A stretch of 45,888 nt of DNA from Candidatus Bipolaricaulota bacterium (GCA_026982655.1 JALSGO010000139.1:1-45888), one strand, 5' to 3'; positions 31,959 through 41,851 are shown, counted from the stretch's first letter. Made by a program: numbers and translations. Notes: generated by a model from the sequence alone, not told the origin.

Positions 31959-32144
31959 CTACCAACTCGCTTTCCGTACGCCCGGAATCATCCCGCGATG
32001 CGCCAGCTCCCGGAAGCACAAGCGGCACACCCCGAAGTCCCGGATGTACCAGCGCTTGCGCCCGCAGAGCTTGCAGCGGTTCACCCGGCGCGTCTTGAAC
32101 TTCGGCTCTCGGTTCGCCTTCGCAATCCACGCTTTCGTCGCCAT
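31959..32144 (-). CDS. rpsN: Ribosomal protein S14, zinc-binding type Z
   Basis: A 61-residue short S14 with [20 protein letters not shown], the four-cysteine zinc site, and the end [12 protein letters not shown]. The short zinc form is usual in Gram-positive and deep-branching bacteria. Confidence 0.96.
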   Translation of the reverse strand: MATKAWIAKANREPKFKTRRVNRCKLCGRKRWYIRDFGVCRLCFRELAHRGMIPGVRKASW

Positions 32145-32169
32145 AGTTTTGCACTCGCTCCTCGTTGCC

Positions 32170-32706
32170 TCAATCCTTGAACGGGCAGCCCAGCTCTTTC
32201 AGCAGATAATAGGCCTCCCGATCCGTCTCCGCGGTCGTCACGATGGTGATGTCCATTCCCTGGACCTTTACGATGTCGTCGTAGTGGATCTCGGGGAAGA
32301 TGAGCTGTTCATCCAGCCCCAGGGTATAGTTCCCGCGCCCGTCGAAGGCGTCCGTGGAGAGCCCCTGGAAGTCCCTTACGTTGGGGAGCACCACGTGAAA
32401 GAGCTTCTCCAGGAAGACCAGGGCCCGCACCCCACGCAGGGTCACCTTGCACCCGACGGGGTTCCCCTTGGTGAGCCCGAAGTCGGAGATGCTCCGCTTG
32501 GCCCGAGTGACCACGGGGCGCTGGCCCGCGATCTTGGCCAGATCGTTGACGCAGCCCTCCAGCACCCGGGGGTCGTCCGGGGCCTCCTTGATCCCCATGT
32601 TGATGACGACCTTCTCGATCCGGGGCACCTCCATGATGTTGGTGTACCCCAGCTCCTTCATGAGCTTCGGCGCGATCTCCTCGCGAAATCTCTCTTGGGT
32701 GAGCAT
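32170..32706 (-). CDS. rplE: Ribosomal protein L5
   Basis: A 178-residue 5S rRNA-binding protein. [45 protein letters not shown] and [18 protein letters not shown] are conserved. The ATG at 32706 gives the usual start ([11 protein letters not shown]). An in-frame GTG nine bases earlier overlaps the rplX stop and cannot be excluded. Confidence 0.94.
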   Translation of the reverse strand: MLTQERFREEIAPKLMKELGYTNIMEVPRIEKVVINMGIKEAPDDPRVLEGCVNDLAKIAGQRPVVTRAKRSISDFGLTKGNPVGCKVTLRGVRALVFLEKLFHVVLPNVRDFQGLSTDAFDGRGNYTLGLDEQLIFPEIHYDDIVKVQGMDITIVTTAETDREAYYLLKELGCPFKD

Positions 32707-32711
32707 CGCGA

Positions 32712-33026
32712 TCACTCGAAGGTCTCCCCGCACTGCTTGCACTTGCGCATCTTCTCGCCCGTCTCCAAGACCTCAAACCCCACGCGGGTGGGGCGGTCGC
32801 AGGAGGGGCAGATGACCAGCACGTTGGAGATGTGGATCGTCCCCTCGCGCTCGATGATGCCGCCCTCACGCTGGCGGGCCGTCGGACGCTGGTGTTTGGT
32901 GATGATGTTAACACCCTTGACGATGATACGCCCCTTCTCGGGGAGGACGCGCATCACCTCGCCGCGCTTGCCGCGGTCGTTCCCCGCGATCACCTTGACG
33001 ATGTCCCCTTTTCTGACCTTTCGCAT
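32712..33026 (-). CDS. rplX: Ribosomal protein L24
   Basis: A 104-residue 50S assembly-initiator protein. [20 protein letters not shown] is the KOW motif; [10 protein letters not shown] and the end [20 protein letters not shown] then RKCKQCGE form a zinc-ribbon-like four-cysteine tail seen in many bacterial L24. The start could instead be the GTG at 33035, which overlaps the rplN stop and lies close to GGAGG. Confidence 0.93.
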   Translation of the reverse strand: MRKVRKGDIVKVIAGNDRGKRGEVMRVLPEKGRIIVKGVNIITKHQRPTARQREGGIIEREGTIHISNVLVICPSCDRPTRVGFEVLETGEKMRKCKQCGETFE

Positions 33027-33031
33027 GGCGA

Positions 33032-33400
33032 TCACAGAACCTCCGGTGCCAGCGACAGAATTCGGAGCATGTTCTTGCGCCGGAGCTCCCGCGGGACCGG
33101 ACCGAAGATGCGGGTGCCAATGGGCTCCAAGCTGTTGTTGACGAGCACCACGGCGTTGTCATCGAAGCGGATGGTCGTGCCGTCCTCCCGACGATAGGGC
33201 TTGCGGGTGCGGACGATCACGCCCTTCACGACATCGCCCTTGTCGATGTCGCTGGTGGGGAGTCGCTTCTGGACGGAGCCCACCACGATGTCCCCGATCC
33301 GACCGCCGCGGGCTCCGGGTCGGCCCAGGACGTTGGCCACCCGGATCTCCTTGACGCCGGAGTTATCCGTGACCTTGAGGATGCTTCGCACCTGGATCAT
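33032..33400 (-). CDS. rplN: Ribosomal protein L14
   Basis: A 122-residue intersubunit-bridge protein. [53 protein letters not shown] (in part RRDG-like REDG) and [13 protein letters not shown] are conserved. It overlaps rpsQ by ATGA. Confidence 0.96.
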   Translation of the reverse strand: MIQVRSILKVTDNSGVKEIRVANVLGRPGARGGRIGDIVVGSVQKRLPTSDIDKGDVVKGVIVRTRKPYRREDGTTIRFDDNAVVLVNNSLEPIGTRIFGPVPRELRRKNMLRILSLAPEVL

Positions 33401-33759
33401 GATGTCTCACCTGCCGCTTGAGGCCTCTCTTCCGTAGCCGCAGCTGCGGTCTCCACGGCCTGCACCTCGGGCTCCTCCTCGGGCTCGACCCCCTCCTCCA
33501 AGGGCGAGACCCCCGAAGGTGCCCGTTGCAAGATCTCCACGAGCCGCCAGCGCTTCAGCTTGCTCAGAGGCCGCGTCTCGCGGATGCGCACCACGTCCCC
33601 GATGCGGGCCTCCTCCCGCTCGTCGTGGGCGTAGAACTTCTTCCGCCGCGTGACCGTCTTCTTGTAGCGCGGATGCTCGATGCGGGTCTCCACGAGCACC
33701 GTGATCGTCTTCTGCATCTTGTCGCTGATCACGCGACCCACTCGCTCTTTGACGGGCAT
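33397..33759 (-). CDS. rpsQ: Ribosomal protein S17 with an acidic C-terminal tail
   Basis: A 120-residue protein. The S17 OB fold is complete by about residue 78 ([48 protein letters not shown]). The remaining 40 residues are acidic and Ala-rich ([20 protein letters not shown]...), unusual for an rRNA-binding protein. The start overlaps the rpmC stop by one base. Confidence 0.94.
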   Translation of the reverse strand: MPVKERVGRVISDKMQKTITVLVETRIEHPRYKKTVTRRKKFYAHDEREEARIGDVVRIRETRPLSKLKRWRLVEILQRAPSGVSPLEEGVEPEEEPEVQAVETAAAATEERPQAAGETS

Positions 33760-33997
33760 TACGCCTCACCCGCTTTCTCGCTCGCCTTGGCCGCCTGGCG
33801 CTCCCGTTCCCGGGCTAGCTCCCGCTCCCGCAAGACGGTCTTTATGCGGGCGATGTCCCGCTTGGTGTTCTTGAGGGCCGCGGTGTTGTCCTGCTGGCCC
33901 ATGGCGATCTGAAATCGCAACGTGAAGAGCTTGCGCTTGAGCTCCGCTTCCATCTGGCGCAGCTCCTCGTCCGTGTAGTCCCGAAGCTCCTGAGCCT

Positions 33998-34001
<4 letters not shown>
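33759..34001 (-). CDS. rpmC: Ribosomal protein L29
   Basis: An 80-residue helical protein at the exit tunnel. [32 protein letters not shown] and [12 protein letters not shown] are typical. The C-terminal helix is extended by about 12 charged residues. It overlaps rplP by ATGA. Confidence 0.95.
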
Positions 34002-34412
<411 letters not shown>

Positions 34413-34441
<29 letters not shown>

Positions 34442-35096
34442 CCCGCTTCATCGCGCTCTGGAACCCCAGGGGCATGTGCTCGCCCCGGAAGATCCAGACC
34501 TTGATCCCGATGTGGCCGTACTTCGTCCAGGCCTCCGTGAACCCATAATCGATGTCGGCGCGAATCGTCTGGAGGGGCACCCGCCCGTGCTTCACCTCGA
34601 CGGAGCGGGCGATCTCCGCGCCCCCGAGGCGGCCGCTGACCCGGATCTTCACGCCCTTGGCGCCGCGGTCCATCACCCGCTGCGAGACCTCTTTGATGGC
34701 CCGCTGCACCGGGAAGCGGTTCTCGATCCGATAGGCGATCTCGTCGGCCACCAGCGTCGCCTCGAGGTCGGGGGCCTCGACCTCCTTGATGGAGATCTTG
34801 ACGCTGCGGCCCGTTAGGGCCTCCAGCTCCTTCTGGAACTGGTCGATCTCTTGGCCGCCCTTGCCGATGATGATCCCAGGCCGGGCGGTGCGAATGACGA
34901 TCGAGACCCGGTCGTCCGCCGGGCGCTCGATGCTCACCTCGGCGATCCCCGCGCCCCGATAGCGCTGCTTAATGAGCCTGCGGATCTTCTGATCCTCGAC
35001 GATGTATTCGGGCGCCTTCTTGTCGTTGAACCAGTTCGACTTCCACTTCTCCGTGATCCCCAAGCGGAAGCCGAAGGGATGGATCTTCTGGCCCAT
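34413..35096 (-). CDS. rpsC: Ribosomal protein S3
   Basis: A 227-residue protein of the mRNA entry channel. [14 protein letters not shown] is the N-terminus, [14 protein letters not shown] the KH-domain GxxG loop, and [20 protein letters not shown] the C-domain motif. The ATG at 35096 is two bases from the rplV stop; the frame continues upstream inside rplV. The end is short ([12 protein letters not shown]). Confidence 0.96.
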
Positions 35097-35098
35097 GG

Positions 35099-35443
35099 TC
35101 AATCCCCTTCCTCCCGTTCGGCCACGACGACGGTGATGTGGCTCGTCGGACGCCGGATGATGTCCGCCCGGCCTCGCGAGCGGGGCTTCATCCGCTTCAA
35201 AAAGGGCCCCTTGTCCACGCGCGCCTCCTTCACATAGAGGCGGTCGACGTCCATCTCGTAGTTGTGCTCCGCGTTGGCCACCGCGGACTCGAGCGCCTTG
35301 CGGAGGGCCCGGGCCCCCTTGGACTTGGCAAACTGCACGATGAGCAGCGCCTCGTCCACGGGCTTTCCCGCGATCTCGCGGGCCACCAGCCGCGCGCGGT
35401 CGGGCGAGACCCGCACCCACTTGGCGATCGCCTTCGCTTCCAT
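35099..35443 (-). CDS. rplV: Ribosomal protein L22
   Basis: A 114-residue exit-tunnel protein. WVRVSPDRARLVAREIAGKP, AKSKGARALRKALESAVANAEHN (in part) and the tunnel hairpin RMKPRSRGRADIIRRPTSHI are conserved. A 73-base gap separates it from rpsS, the largest in the S10 part of the cluster. Confidence 0.95.
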   Translation of the reverse strand: MEAKAIAKWVRVSPDRARLVAREIAGKPVDEALLIVQFAKSKGARALRKALESAVANAEHNYEMDVDRLYVKEARVDKGPFLKRMKPRSRGRADIIRRPTSHITVVVAEREEGD

Positions 35444-35468
35444 CCTAGATCATCCCCCGCTCATGCAT

Positions 35469-35498
35469 CTTATATCCACGCCTCAAAGGGACCCACAA
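35469..35498 (-). promoter_or_regulatory. Possible internal promoter upstream of rplV
   Basis: On the minus strand TTGTGG (35493-35498) and TATAAG (35469-35474) have an 18-bp spacer, in the longest intergenic gap of the S10 cluster. It could boost distal ribosomal genes. Confidence 0.35.
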
Positions 35499-35516
35499 AA
35501 CGGACTCCCCCGGGAA

Positions 35517-35801
35517 TTACTTGGGAGCCGGTGGCTGCTTCTTCTTCATCCCGCCGTGGGCCCGAAACGTCCGCGTAGGAGCGAACTCCCCCAGCTTGTG
35601 GCCCACCATGGACTCGACGATGTGGACAGGGACGTGCATTCTACCGTTGTGGACCTTGATCGTCAACCCGACCATCTCGGGCGTGATCGTGGAGGCCCGC
35701 GACCAGGTGACGATCTCCTTGATCTCGCCGCGCTTGGCCTTCTGGACCTTCTTGAGGAGCTTCGGGTGGACGTAGGGTCCCTTCTTGGTCGATCGAGGCA
35801 T
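35517..35801 (-). CDS. rpsS: Ribosomal protein S19
   Basis: A 94-residue 30S head protein. [41 protein letters not shown] (in part) and [17 protein letters not shown] are diagnostic. Length is normal. Confidence 0.96.
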   Translation of the reverse strand: MPRSTKKGPYVHPKLLKKVQKAKRGEIKEIVTWSRASTITPEMVGLTIKVHNGRMHVPVHIVESMVGHKLGEFAPTRTFRAHGGMKKKQPPAPK

Positions 35802-35811
35802 CGTTACCCCC

Positions 35812-36660
35812 TCACTTCCTCTTCTTCCTCTTGCGGGCGTCGCGGGCGTGGACCACGATGAGCTTGTCGCTCGGCTTCTTCTTGCGGGTGCGCACGCCCT
35901 TGGCGGGCTTGGCCGTAAAGGTCATGGGCGGGCCGCCCACGTAGCCGCGGCCCTCGCCCCCGCCGTGGGGGTGGTCCACCGGGTTGCGCGCCACCCCTCG
36001 GGTGATGGGCCGCCGCCCCAGGTGGCGCACCCGGCCCGCCTTCCCGTGGACCACGTTCTTGTGGTCGGGGTTGCTCACCTGGCCGACGGTGGCCATGCAC
36101 CGCTCGTCGAAGAGGCGGATCTCCCCCGAGGGGAGCCGCAGACGGACCATGCCCTCCTCGCGGCTTAAGATCTGGCACATCGTCCCCGCGGCCCGGGCGA
36201 GCTTCGCCTTCGCCCCGGGGTAGAACTCCACGCAGTGCACGAACATCCCCACGGGGATCTTCCCCAAGGGTAGGGCGTTTCCGGGTTTGGCCTCCGCGCC
36301 CTCGCCCGCCAGGATCACCTGGCCGATCTCCAGCTCCACGGGGGAGATGATGTATCGCTTCTCCCCGTCGGCGTATTGGACCAGCGAGATCCACGCCGAG
36401 CGGTTCGGATCGTACTCCCGCGTCAGCACCTTGGCCGGGATGCCCTGCTTGTCCCGGGCGAAGTCGATGATGCGGTACATCCGCTTGTGGCCGCCGCCCC
36501 GGCCCCGGACGGTAATGCGCCCCTGGTTGTTCCGCCCCCCCGTCTTCTTGAGGGGCTCCAACAAGCGCTTCTCCGGCTCCACCTTGGAGAGCTCGGAGTA
36601 GTCCGGCCAGACGGCGTGCCGTCGGCCCGGCGTTATGGGTTTAAACTTCTTTAAGCCCAT
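35812..36660 (-). CDS. rplB: Ribosomal protein L2
   Basis: A 282-residue 50S protein near the peptidyl-transferase centre. [20 protein letters not shown] and [13 protein letters not shown] (with the key His) are present. Two normally strict segments differ: RGVAMNP reads RGVARNP, and HPVTPWGKPTKG reads [13 protein letters not shown]. The rest aligns well, so it is a functional L2 from a divergent lineage. Confidence 0.95.
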   Translation of the reverse strand: MGLKKFKPITPGRRHAVWPDYSELSKVEPEKRLLEPLKKTGGRNNQGRITVRGRGGGHKRMYRIIDFARDKQGIPAKVLTREYDPNRSAWISLVQYADGEKRYIISPVELEIGQVILAGEGAEAKPGNALPLGKIPVGMFVHCVEFYPGAKAKLARAAGTMCQILSREEGMVRLRLPSGEIRLFDERCMATVGQVSNPDHKNVVHGKAGRVRHLGRRPITRGVARNPVDHPHGGGEGRGYVGGPPMTFTAKPAKGVRTRKKKPSDKLIVVHARDARKRKKRK

Positions 36661-36710
36661 CGTCTCTCATCCCATCCCTTCGTCCTGTCCACGTTCCATC
36701 CCATGGAGCG

Positions 36711-36998
36711 CTATTGCTGGATGTCGATCCGGTGTCCGGGGGCCAGCTGGACGATCGCCTTCTTCCAGTCCGGGCGCTTCCCCGGCTGGTAGAAGCGAAT
36801 CTTGCGCGGCTTGCCCTTGACGTTCATCGTGCGCACCTTGACGACCTTCACCTTAAAGAGCTGCTCGACGGCCTTGCGGATCTGGAGCTTGTTCGCCTTC
36901 GGGTGGACCCGAAAGACGTACTTTCCCTCGTCCTGGCCCCGCCAGGCCTTCTCGCTCACCAAGGGCTCGAGGAGGATGTCCTCCAGCCTAAGATCCAT
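36711..36998 (-). CDS. rplW: Ribosomal protein L23
   Basis: A 95-residue protein at the tunnel exit, docking site for trigger factor and SRP. ILLEPLVSEKA, YVFRVHPKANKLQIRKAVEQ and MNVKGKPRK are conserved. It overlaps the end of rplD by 11 bases. Confidence 0.95.
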   Translation of the reverse strand: MDLRLEDILLEPLVSEKAWRGQDEGKYVFRVHPKANKLQIRKAVEQLFKVKVVKVRTMNVKGKPRKIRFYQPGKRPDWKKAIVQLAPGHRIDIQQ

Positions 36999-37677
36999 CG
37001 CCGTTCACCGCCCCTTCCCCTTCTCCTCCGCCTCCGCCTAAGCCCACCCGTACGATCAGCTCTTGGAGAGCCCCCGAGGTGAGCAGGAGCCACTCGTGCT
37101 TCAGAACATCGTAGGGGTGGACGCTCATCGCGGGCATGCACTCTACCTTGGGGAGGTTGCTGAAGGACTTCTTGACGGGGATCCCGAACTCCGGCCCCGA
37201 GACGACCACCAGAACCGACTTCTCTTCCCACGGAAGCTCCAAGCGCTCCAGCAGCGCGATCGCCGCCTTCGTCTTCGGGCCCTCCGGGAACTCGAGGCGG
37301 TCTAAGACCTTGACCCGCTCGCTCTGAAAGCGGTCCCTCAGGGCGCTGAGAAGGGCCTGGCGGCGCATCTTCTTCGGGAGCTTATATTCATAGTCCCGGG
37401 GCTGGGGGCCGAAGGTGGTCCCGCCGCCGACCCAGATGGGGGAGCGGCGATCCCCGTGGCGTGCCCGGCCCGTGTGCTTCTGCGGCCAGACCTTGCGCCC
37501 CGAGCCTGCTACTTGGGCACGGGTCTTCGTGGCGTGCGTCCCCTGGCGTTGGTTGGTGAGATAGCTCTGCACGGCGCGGAAGAGCAGATCTTGGTGGACG
37601 CGCCCCGTAACGAGCGCGTCGGGCACCTCGAGGGTGCTTTCCCCGCCGTCGAGCTGAATGAGTTTTGCCGTGGCCAT
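36988..37677 (-). CDS. rplD: Ribosomal protein L4
   Basis: A 229-residue protein with an extended tunnel loop: RQGTHATKTRAQVAGSGRKVWPQKHTGRARHGDRRSP (conserved parts TKTRAQVAGSGRK and KHTGRARHGDRRSP). In E. coli L4 also represses the S10 operon. ATG 37677 has GAGAGGAC upstream; ATG 37692 would add five residues. The C-terminal end is a Gly-rich stretch (GLGGGGGEGEG). Confidence 0.95.
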   Translation of the reverse strand: MATAKLIQLDGGESTLEVPDALVTGRVHQDLLFRAVQSYLTNQRQGTHATKTRAQVAGSGRKVWPQKHTGRARHGDRRSPIWVGGGTTFGPQPRDYEYKLPKKMRRQALLSALRDRFQSERVKVLDRLEFPEGPKTKAAIALLERLELPWEEKSVLVVVSGPEFGIPVKKSFSNLPKVECMPAMSVHPYDVLKHEWLLLTSGALQELIVRVGLGGGGGEGEGAVNGDGS

Positions 37678-37698
37678 AGCCGTCCTCTCCATTTCCCT

Positions 37699-38340
37699 TT
37701 AGCTTTCGCCCTCTTCTTCCTTCTCTTTGCGGATCTCGAGGAGCCCGCCCCGCGGTCCGGGGACCGCTCCCTTGACGACCAGCAAGTTCCTCTCGGGATC
37801 GGCCTTGAGCACCGTAAGCCCCTGGACGGTCACCCGCTCGCCGCCCATGTGGCCCGCCATCCGCTTGCCCTTGAAGACCTTTCCGGTGGCGGCCATGTTC
37901 CCGATGGAGCCGGGGATCCGCTGGTGGTCGTGGCCGTGGGAGGCGGGCAGGCCCGCGAAGCCGTGCCGCTTCATCGCGCCTTGGAAGCCCTTCCCCTTGG
38001 TGATCCCGCTGACCTTGACCTTTTCGCCCTCCCGGAAGATCTCCACGGTGATCTCTTGGCCCACTTGGTAGTTCGAGACGTCTCGGATGCGAAACTCCTT
38101 GAGGTGGCGCTTGAGGGGGACGCCCGCCTTCTCGAAGTGGCCCTTCAGCGGCTTGTTGACGCGCTGGGGCTTGACCTCGCCCATCCCCAGCTGGAGCGCG
38201 CCGTAGCCGTCCCTCTCGGGGGTGCGGATCTGCACCACGACGTTGGGCGGCGTCTCGATGACCGTGGCCGCGAACGCGTTCCCCTGCTCGTCGAACCAGC
38301 GCATCATCCCGACCTTGCGCCCCAAGATCCCCAAGGCCAT
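37699..38340 (-). CDS. rplC: Ribosomal protein L3
   Basis: A 213-residue early-assembly 50S protein. MALGILGRKVGMMRWFDEQG, GITKGKGFQGAMKRHGFAG and MAGHMGGERVTVQ are conserved. The ATG at 38340 follows GGGAGGGGAAGAGG; the frame is open a further nine codons upstream without a good site. The tail is acidic (KEKEEEGES). Confidence 0.95.
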   Translation of the reverse strand: MALGILGRKVGMMRWFDEQGNAFAATVIETPPNVVVQIRTPERDGYGALQLGMGEVKPQRVNKPLKGHFEKAGVPLKRHLKEFRIRDVSNYQVGQEITVEIFREGEKVKVSGITKGKGFQGAMKRHGFAGLPASHGHDHQRIPGSIGNMAATGKVFKGKRMAGHMGGERVTVQGLTVLKADPERNLLVVKGAVPGPRGGLLEIRKEKEEEGES

Positions 38341-38363
38341 CCTCTTCCCCTCCCGTGTAGGGC

Positions 38364-38672
38364 TCACAGCTTCACCTCGATGTCGATCCCCGTGGGCAGC
38401 TCGATGTCCATGAGGGCGTTAATGGTCTCCGACGTCGGCTCCTTGATGTCGATGAGCCGCTTGTGGATTCTCCGCTCGAAGTGCTCCATCGACTTCTTGT
38501 TCACGTGGGGCGAGCGGAGCACCGTGTAGCGCTTGATCTCCGTGGGCAGCGGGATGGGGCCGGAGATCTTCGCCCTGGTCTCCTTGGCGGTCTTGACGAT
38601 GCGGCGCATCGCCTCATCGACCAGCTCGTGATCGTAGCTCTTGACCCGAATGCGAATCTTCTCCCGCGCCAT
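38364..38672 (-). CDS. rpsJ: Ribosomal protein S10
   Basis: A 102-residue 30S protein and NusE antitermination factor. [37 protein letters not shown] and the end [18 protein letters not shown] are diagnostic. It begins five bases after fusA, with no tuf gene between. Confidence 0.96.
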   Translation of the reverse strand: MAREKIRIRVKSYDHELVDEAMRRIVKTAKETRAKISGPIPLPTEIKRYTVLRSPHVNKKSMEHFERRIHKRLIDIKEPTSETINALMDIELPTGIDIEVKL

Positions 38673-38677
38673 TTACT

Positions 38678-40777
38678 TCACTTCCCCTCCAGAACCGTCT
38701 CTTTGATGTGCTCCGGCACGACGTCGTAGTGGGAGAACTTGAACTGGTACGTCGCGCGCCCCTGCGAGAGCGAGCGGAGCACCGTGGCGTACCCGAAGGT
38801 CTCCGCCAGCGGGATGACCACGCGGATCACCTGGGTGTTCCCCTGGACGTCGAAGCCGCGGATCTCCGCCCGGCGCTTGTGGAGGTCGCTTACGATCTCG
38901 CCCACGTAGTCCGTGGGGGTGATGATCTCGCCCTCCATGATGGGCTCGAGGAGCTCCGCGCGCGCGCGCTGGAACGCCTGCCGCAGCGCCCGGGCCGCCG
39001 CCGTCTTGAAGGCGATCTCCGAGGAGTCCACCGGGTGGAAGCTCCCGAAGTGGAGGGTGGCCTTGATGTCGGTCACGGGGAAGCCCGCCAGCGGCCCGCT
39101 CCCCATCGCCTCCTCGATGCCCGCCTTGACCGCGGGGATGAACTCCCGCGGGATGACCCCGCCCTTGGTGGCGTCCACGAACTCGAACCCGCCTCCTCGG
39201 GGGAGCGGCTCGAACTTGATGCAGACGTGGGCGTACTGCCCGCGGCCTCCCGTCTGCTTGACGAACTTCTCCTCGACGTCCACGGGCTCCGCGAGCGTCT
39301 CCTTGTAGGCCACCTGCGGTCGGCCCAGGTTCGCCTGCACCTTGAACTCCCGCAACAGGCGGTCGAACAGGATCTCCAGGTGGAGCTCGCCCATCCCGCC
39401 GATGATCGTCTGGTTCGTCTCGGAGTCCACCTTGACGGTGAAGGTGGGGTCCTCCTGGGCGAGCTTGAGCAGCGACTCCGTGAGCTTCTCCTCCTCGGCG
39501 TCGGACTTGGGCTCCACGGCGGCGAAGATCACGGGCTCGGGGAACTCGATCTTCTCCAGCAGGATGGGGTGGTTCGGGTCACAGAGCGTATCCCCGGTGG
39601 TGACGTCCTTAGGCCCCACCAGCGCGCCGATCGCGCCCGCCTCCAGGACGGCCACCTCCTGGCGCTTGTTCGCGTGCATCTGGAAGATGCGCGCCACGCG
39701 CTCCTTCTTGCCCGTGGAGGCGTTGAGCACGTACGTTCCCGGCTCCAAACGCCCGGAGTAGACCCGCACATACGTGAGCTTGCCCGTGTACTCGTCCACG
39801 GCGATCTTGAAGGCCAAGGCGGCCATCGGCTCCTCGGGCGAGGGTCGTCGGACGATCTCCTTCTCTTCCTCCCCGGGCGCGGTGCCGCGGATCTCGCCGC
39901 GGTCCAGGGGCGAAGGGAGGAAGTCGACCACGGCGTCGAGGAGAGGTTGCACCCCGATGTTCTTCAAGGACGACCCGCCCAAGACGGGCACGACGCCCTT
40001 GGTGAGGGTGGCCCTTCGGATCGCCGCCCGGATCTCCTCCGGGGAGATCTCCTCGTCGGCGAGGTACCTCTCCATGATCTCGTCGTCGACCTCGGCGAGG
40101 GTCTCCAGGAGGTGATGGCGCATCTCCTCGGCCCTCTCCCGGGCCTCCTCGGGGATCTCCCGGTACTCGTACTTGACCCCCTGGGTGGCGGGATCCCAGA
40201 CGATGAGCTTCCTCCGGAGGAGGTCGATCATCCCGAGGCCCTCCTCCCCCTCGCGGTAGGGGATCTGGAGGGGCAAGGGGAGGGTGCCCAGCCGTTCGGC
40301 CATCTGCTCCACGGTCTTCTCGTACTGGGATCCGGGTCGGTCGAGCTTGTTGATGTAGGCGACCCGGGGTACGCCGTACTTGTCCGCCTGGCGCCAGACC
40401 TTCTCCGTCTGGGATTCGACCATGTCCACGCCGGAGAAGATCACGACCGCGCCGTCGAGCACGCGCAAGGAGCGCTCCACCTCGGCGGTGAAGTCGACGT
40501 GGCCCGGGGTGTCGATGATGTTGATGACGTGGCCCTTCCACTCGCAGAGGGTGGCCGCCGAGGTGATGGTGATGCCCCGCTCGCGCTCCTGGGGCATCCA
40601 GTCCATCTCGGTGTCGCCCTCGTCGATGTCGCCGGGCTTGTGGATCCTCCCGGTGTAAAAGAGGATCCGCTCGGTGGTCGTCGTCTTGCCCGCGTCGATA
40701 TGGGCGACGATCCCGATGTTCCTCAGCTTCTCGATGCTCTTCGTCTTCTTCTTGCCCGTGCTCGTCGCAACAGCCAT
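38678..40777 (-). CDS. fusA: Elongation factor G
   Basis: The translocation GTPase, 699 residues. G1 AHIDAGKTTTTE (about residues 30-41), G2 RGITITSAA, G3 DTPGHVDF, G4 NKLD (family usually NKMD), GGMGELHLE and the domain IV segment RGQYAHV are present. There is a 20-residue Lys/Thr-rich N-terminal extension (AVATSTGKKKTKSIEKL). The stretch around VDMVESQTEKVWRQ differs from the usual GVQPQSETVWRQ. It is the third gene of the str operon. Confidence 0.95.
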   Translation of the reverse strand: MAVATSTGKKKTKSIEKLRNIGIVAHIDAGKTTTTERILFYTGRIHKPGDIDEGDTEMDWMPQERERGITITSAATLCEWKGHVINIIDTPGHVDFTAEVERSLRVLDGAVVIFSGVDMVESQTEKVWRQADKYGVPRVAYINKLDRPGSQYEKTVEQMAERLGTLPLPLQIPYREGEEGLGMIDLLRRKLIVWDPATQGVKYEYREIPEEARERAEEMRHHLLETLAEVDDEIMERYLADEEISPEEIRAAIRRATLTKGVVPVLGGSSLKNIGVQPLLDAVVDFLPSPLDRGEIRGTAPGEEEKEIVRRPSPEEPMAALAFKIAVDEYTGKLTYVRVYSGRLEPGTYVLNASTGKKERVARIFQMHANKRQEVAVLEAGAIGALVGPKDVTTGDTLCDPNHPILLEKIEFPEPVIFAAVEPKSDAEEEKLTESLLKLAQEDPTFTVKVDSETNQTIIGGMGELHLEILFDRLLREFKVQANLGRPQVAYKETLAEPVDVEEKFVKQTGGRGQYAHVCIKFEPLPRGGGFEFVDATKGGVIPREFIPAVKAGIEEAMGSGPLAGFPVTDIKATLHFGSFHPVDSSEIAFKTAAARALRQAFQRARAELLEPIMEGEIITPTDYVGEIVSDLHKRRAEIRGFDVQGNTQVIRVVIPLAETFGYATVLRSLSQGRATYQFKFSHYDVVPEHIKETVLEGK

Positions 40778-40826
40778 CGTCCCTTCCGTCTCCTTACGGG
40801 AGAATCTCCTCGTGGGTCCTAAAGGA

Positions 40827-41336
40827 TTACCAGCGGTAGTGGGCGAACGGCCGGTTGGCCTCCGCCATGCGGTGGGATTCGAGCTTCTTCTCGTAGGCGC
40901 GGCCCTGGCCCTGGGCGGCGTCGAGGAGCTCCCCGGCCAGGCGCTCGACCATGGTCCGTTCCCCCCGCTCGCGGGCGGCGTTCACGATCCAGCGGAGGGC
41001 CAGCGTCTTCTGGCGGTCCTCCGGGACGTCGTAGGGGACTTGATACGCCGCGCCGCCCACCCGGCGCGAGCGGGTCTCCAGCTTCGGCATCACGTTGCTG
41101 ACGGCCTTGTAGAACACCTCGAGGGGGTCCTGGCCCGTGCGCTCCTCGATGAGGTCAAACGCCCCGTAGACGATCCGCCGGGCCAAGGACTTCTTGCCGT
41201 CGCGCATCACGTAGTTGATGAGCTTGGAGACCAGCTTGCTGCCGTAGCGCAAATCGGGGTAGAGAAACGGGGGCTTGTCCTTCCCCGTCCGGTACCCCGG
41301 CAGCTTGCTCTCCAGCTGTTTGTTTAAAACCGCCAT
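40827..41336 (-). CDS. rpsG: Ribosomal protein S7
   Basis: A 169-residue primary 30S head-assembly protein. [47 protein letters not shown] (in parts) and [15 protein letters not shown] are conserved. The N-terminus is about 12 residues longer than usual, with [20 protein letters not shown] in place of MPRRRVIGQR. Confidence 0.95.
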   Translation of the reverse strand: MAVLNKQLESKLPGYRTGKDKPPFLYPDLRYGSKLVSKLINYVMRDGKKSLARRIVYGAFDLIEERTGQDPLEVFYKAVSNVMPKLETRSRRVGGAAYQVPYDVPEDRQKTLALRWIVNAARERGERTMVERLAGELLDAAQGQGRAYEKKLESHRMAEANRPFAHYRW

Positions 41337-41363
41337 ATCGCGTTCACGCTCTCATCCCTCGGA

Positions 41364-41738
41364 TTAGGAGGACGGGCGCTTGGTGCCGTACTTGGAGCGG
41401 CCCTGGCGCCGACCCTCCACGCCCGCCGCATCGAGGGCGCCGCGGACGATGTGGTAGCGGACCCCCGGGAGGTCGGGGACCCGCCCGCCGCGGACGAGCA
41501 CCACGGAGTGTTCCTGGAGGTTGTGCCCCTCGCCCGGGATGTAGGCCGTGACGTACTTCCCGTTGCTGAGGCGCACACGAGCGACTTTGCGCAGCGCGGA
41601 GTTCGGCTTCTTCGGCGTGCGGGTGAAGACCCGCGTGCAGACCCCCCGCCGCTGCGGGCAATTATCCAATGCGGGCGACTTGCTCTTGTACTCCTTCGTC
41701 CGGCGCCCGTGGCGCACCAGTTGGTTGATCGTCGGCAT
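41364..41738 (-). CDS. rpsL: Ribosomal protein S12
   Basis: A 124-residue decoding-centre protein. [52 protein letters not shown] and [13 protein letters not shown] are canonical. The residue at the classic streptomycin-resistance position is Lys (TPKKPNSA), the sensitive form. AGGAGGAAGGG precedes the ATG. First gene of the ribosomal cluster. Confidence 0.97.
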   Translation of the reverse strand: MPTINQLVRHGRRTKEYKSKSPALDNCPQRRGVCTRVFTRTPKKPNSALRKVARVRLSNGKYVTAYIPGEGHNLQEHSVVLVRGGRVPDLPGVRYHIVRGALDAAGVEGRRQGRSKYGTKRPSS

Positions 41739-41822
41739 AAATTCCCTTCCTCCTAAGGCTGCACGTCCTCCTCAGATCGCGAAACACACGTAGTAGAGGG
41801 AAGATACGTGCTGGTGCGGGGT

Positions 41823-41851
41823 ATTATACGGGATCGATTCCCCCCTGTCAA
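41823..41851 (-). promoter_or_regulatory. Perfect consensus promoter for the str-S10-spc-alpha cluster
   Basis: On the minus strand TTGACA (41846-41851) and TATAAT (41823-41828) are exactly 17 bp apart, a full sigma-70-type consensus. The start near 41816 gives a leader of about 78 bases. This is the strongest promoter in the window and the only obvious one before roughly 18 kb of ribosomal genes. Confidence 0.9.

Noticed and set aside
41740-41775. Three-codon leader peptide (GTG CAG CCT TAG) before rpsL with its own GAGGAGG
   Set aside because: Too short to separate from chance; the GAGGAGG may simply be a second purine-rich stretch in the leader.
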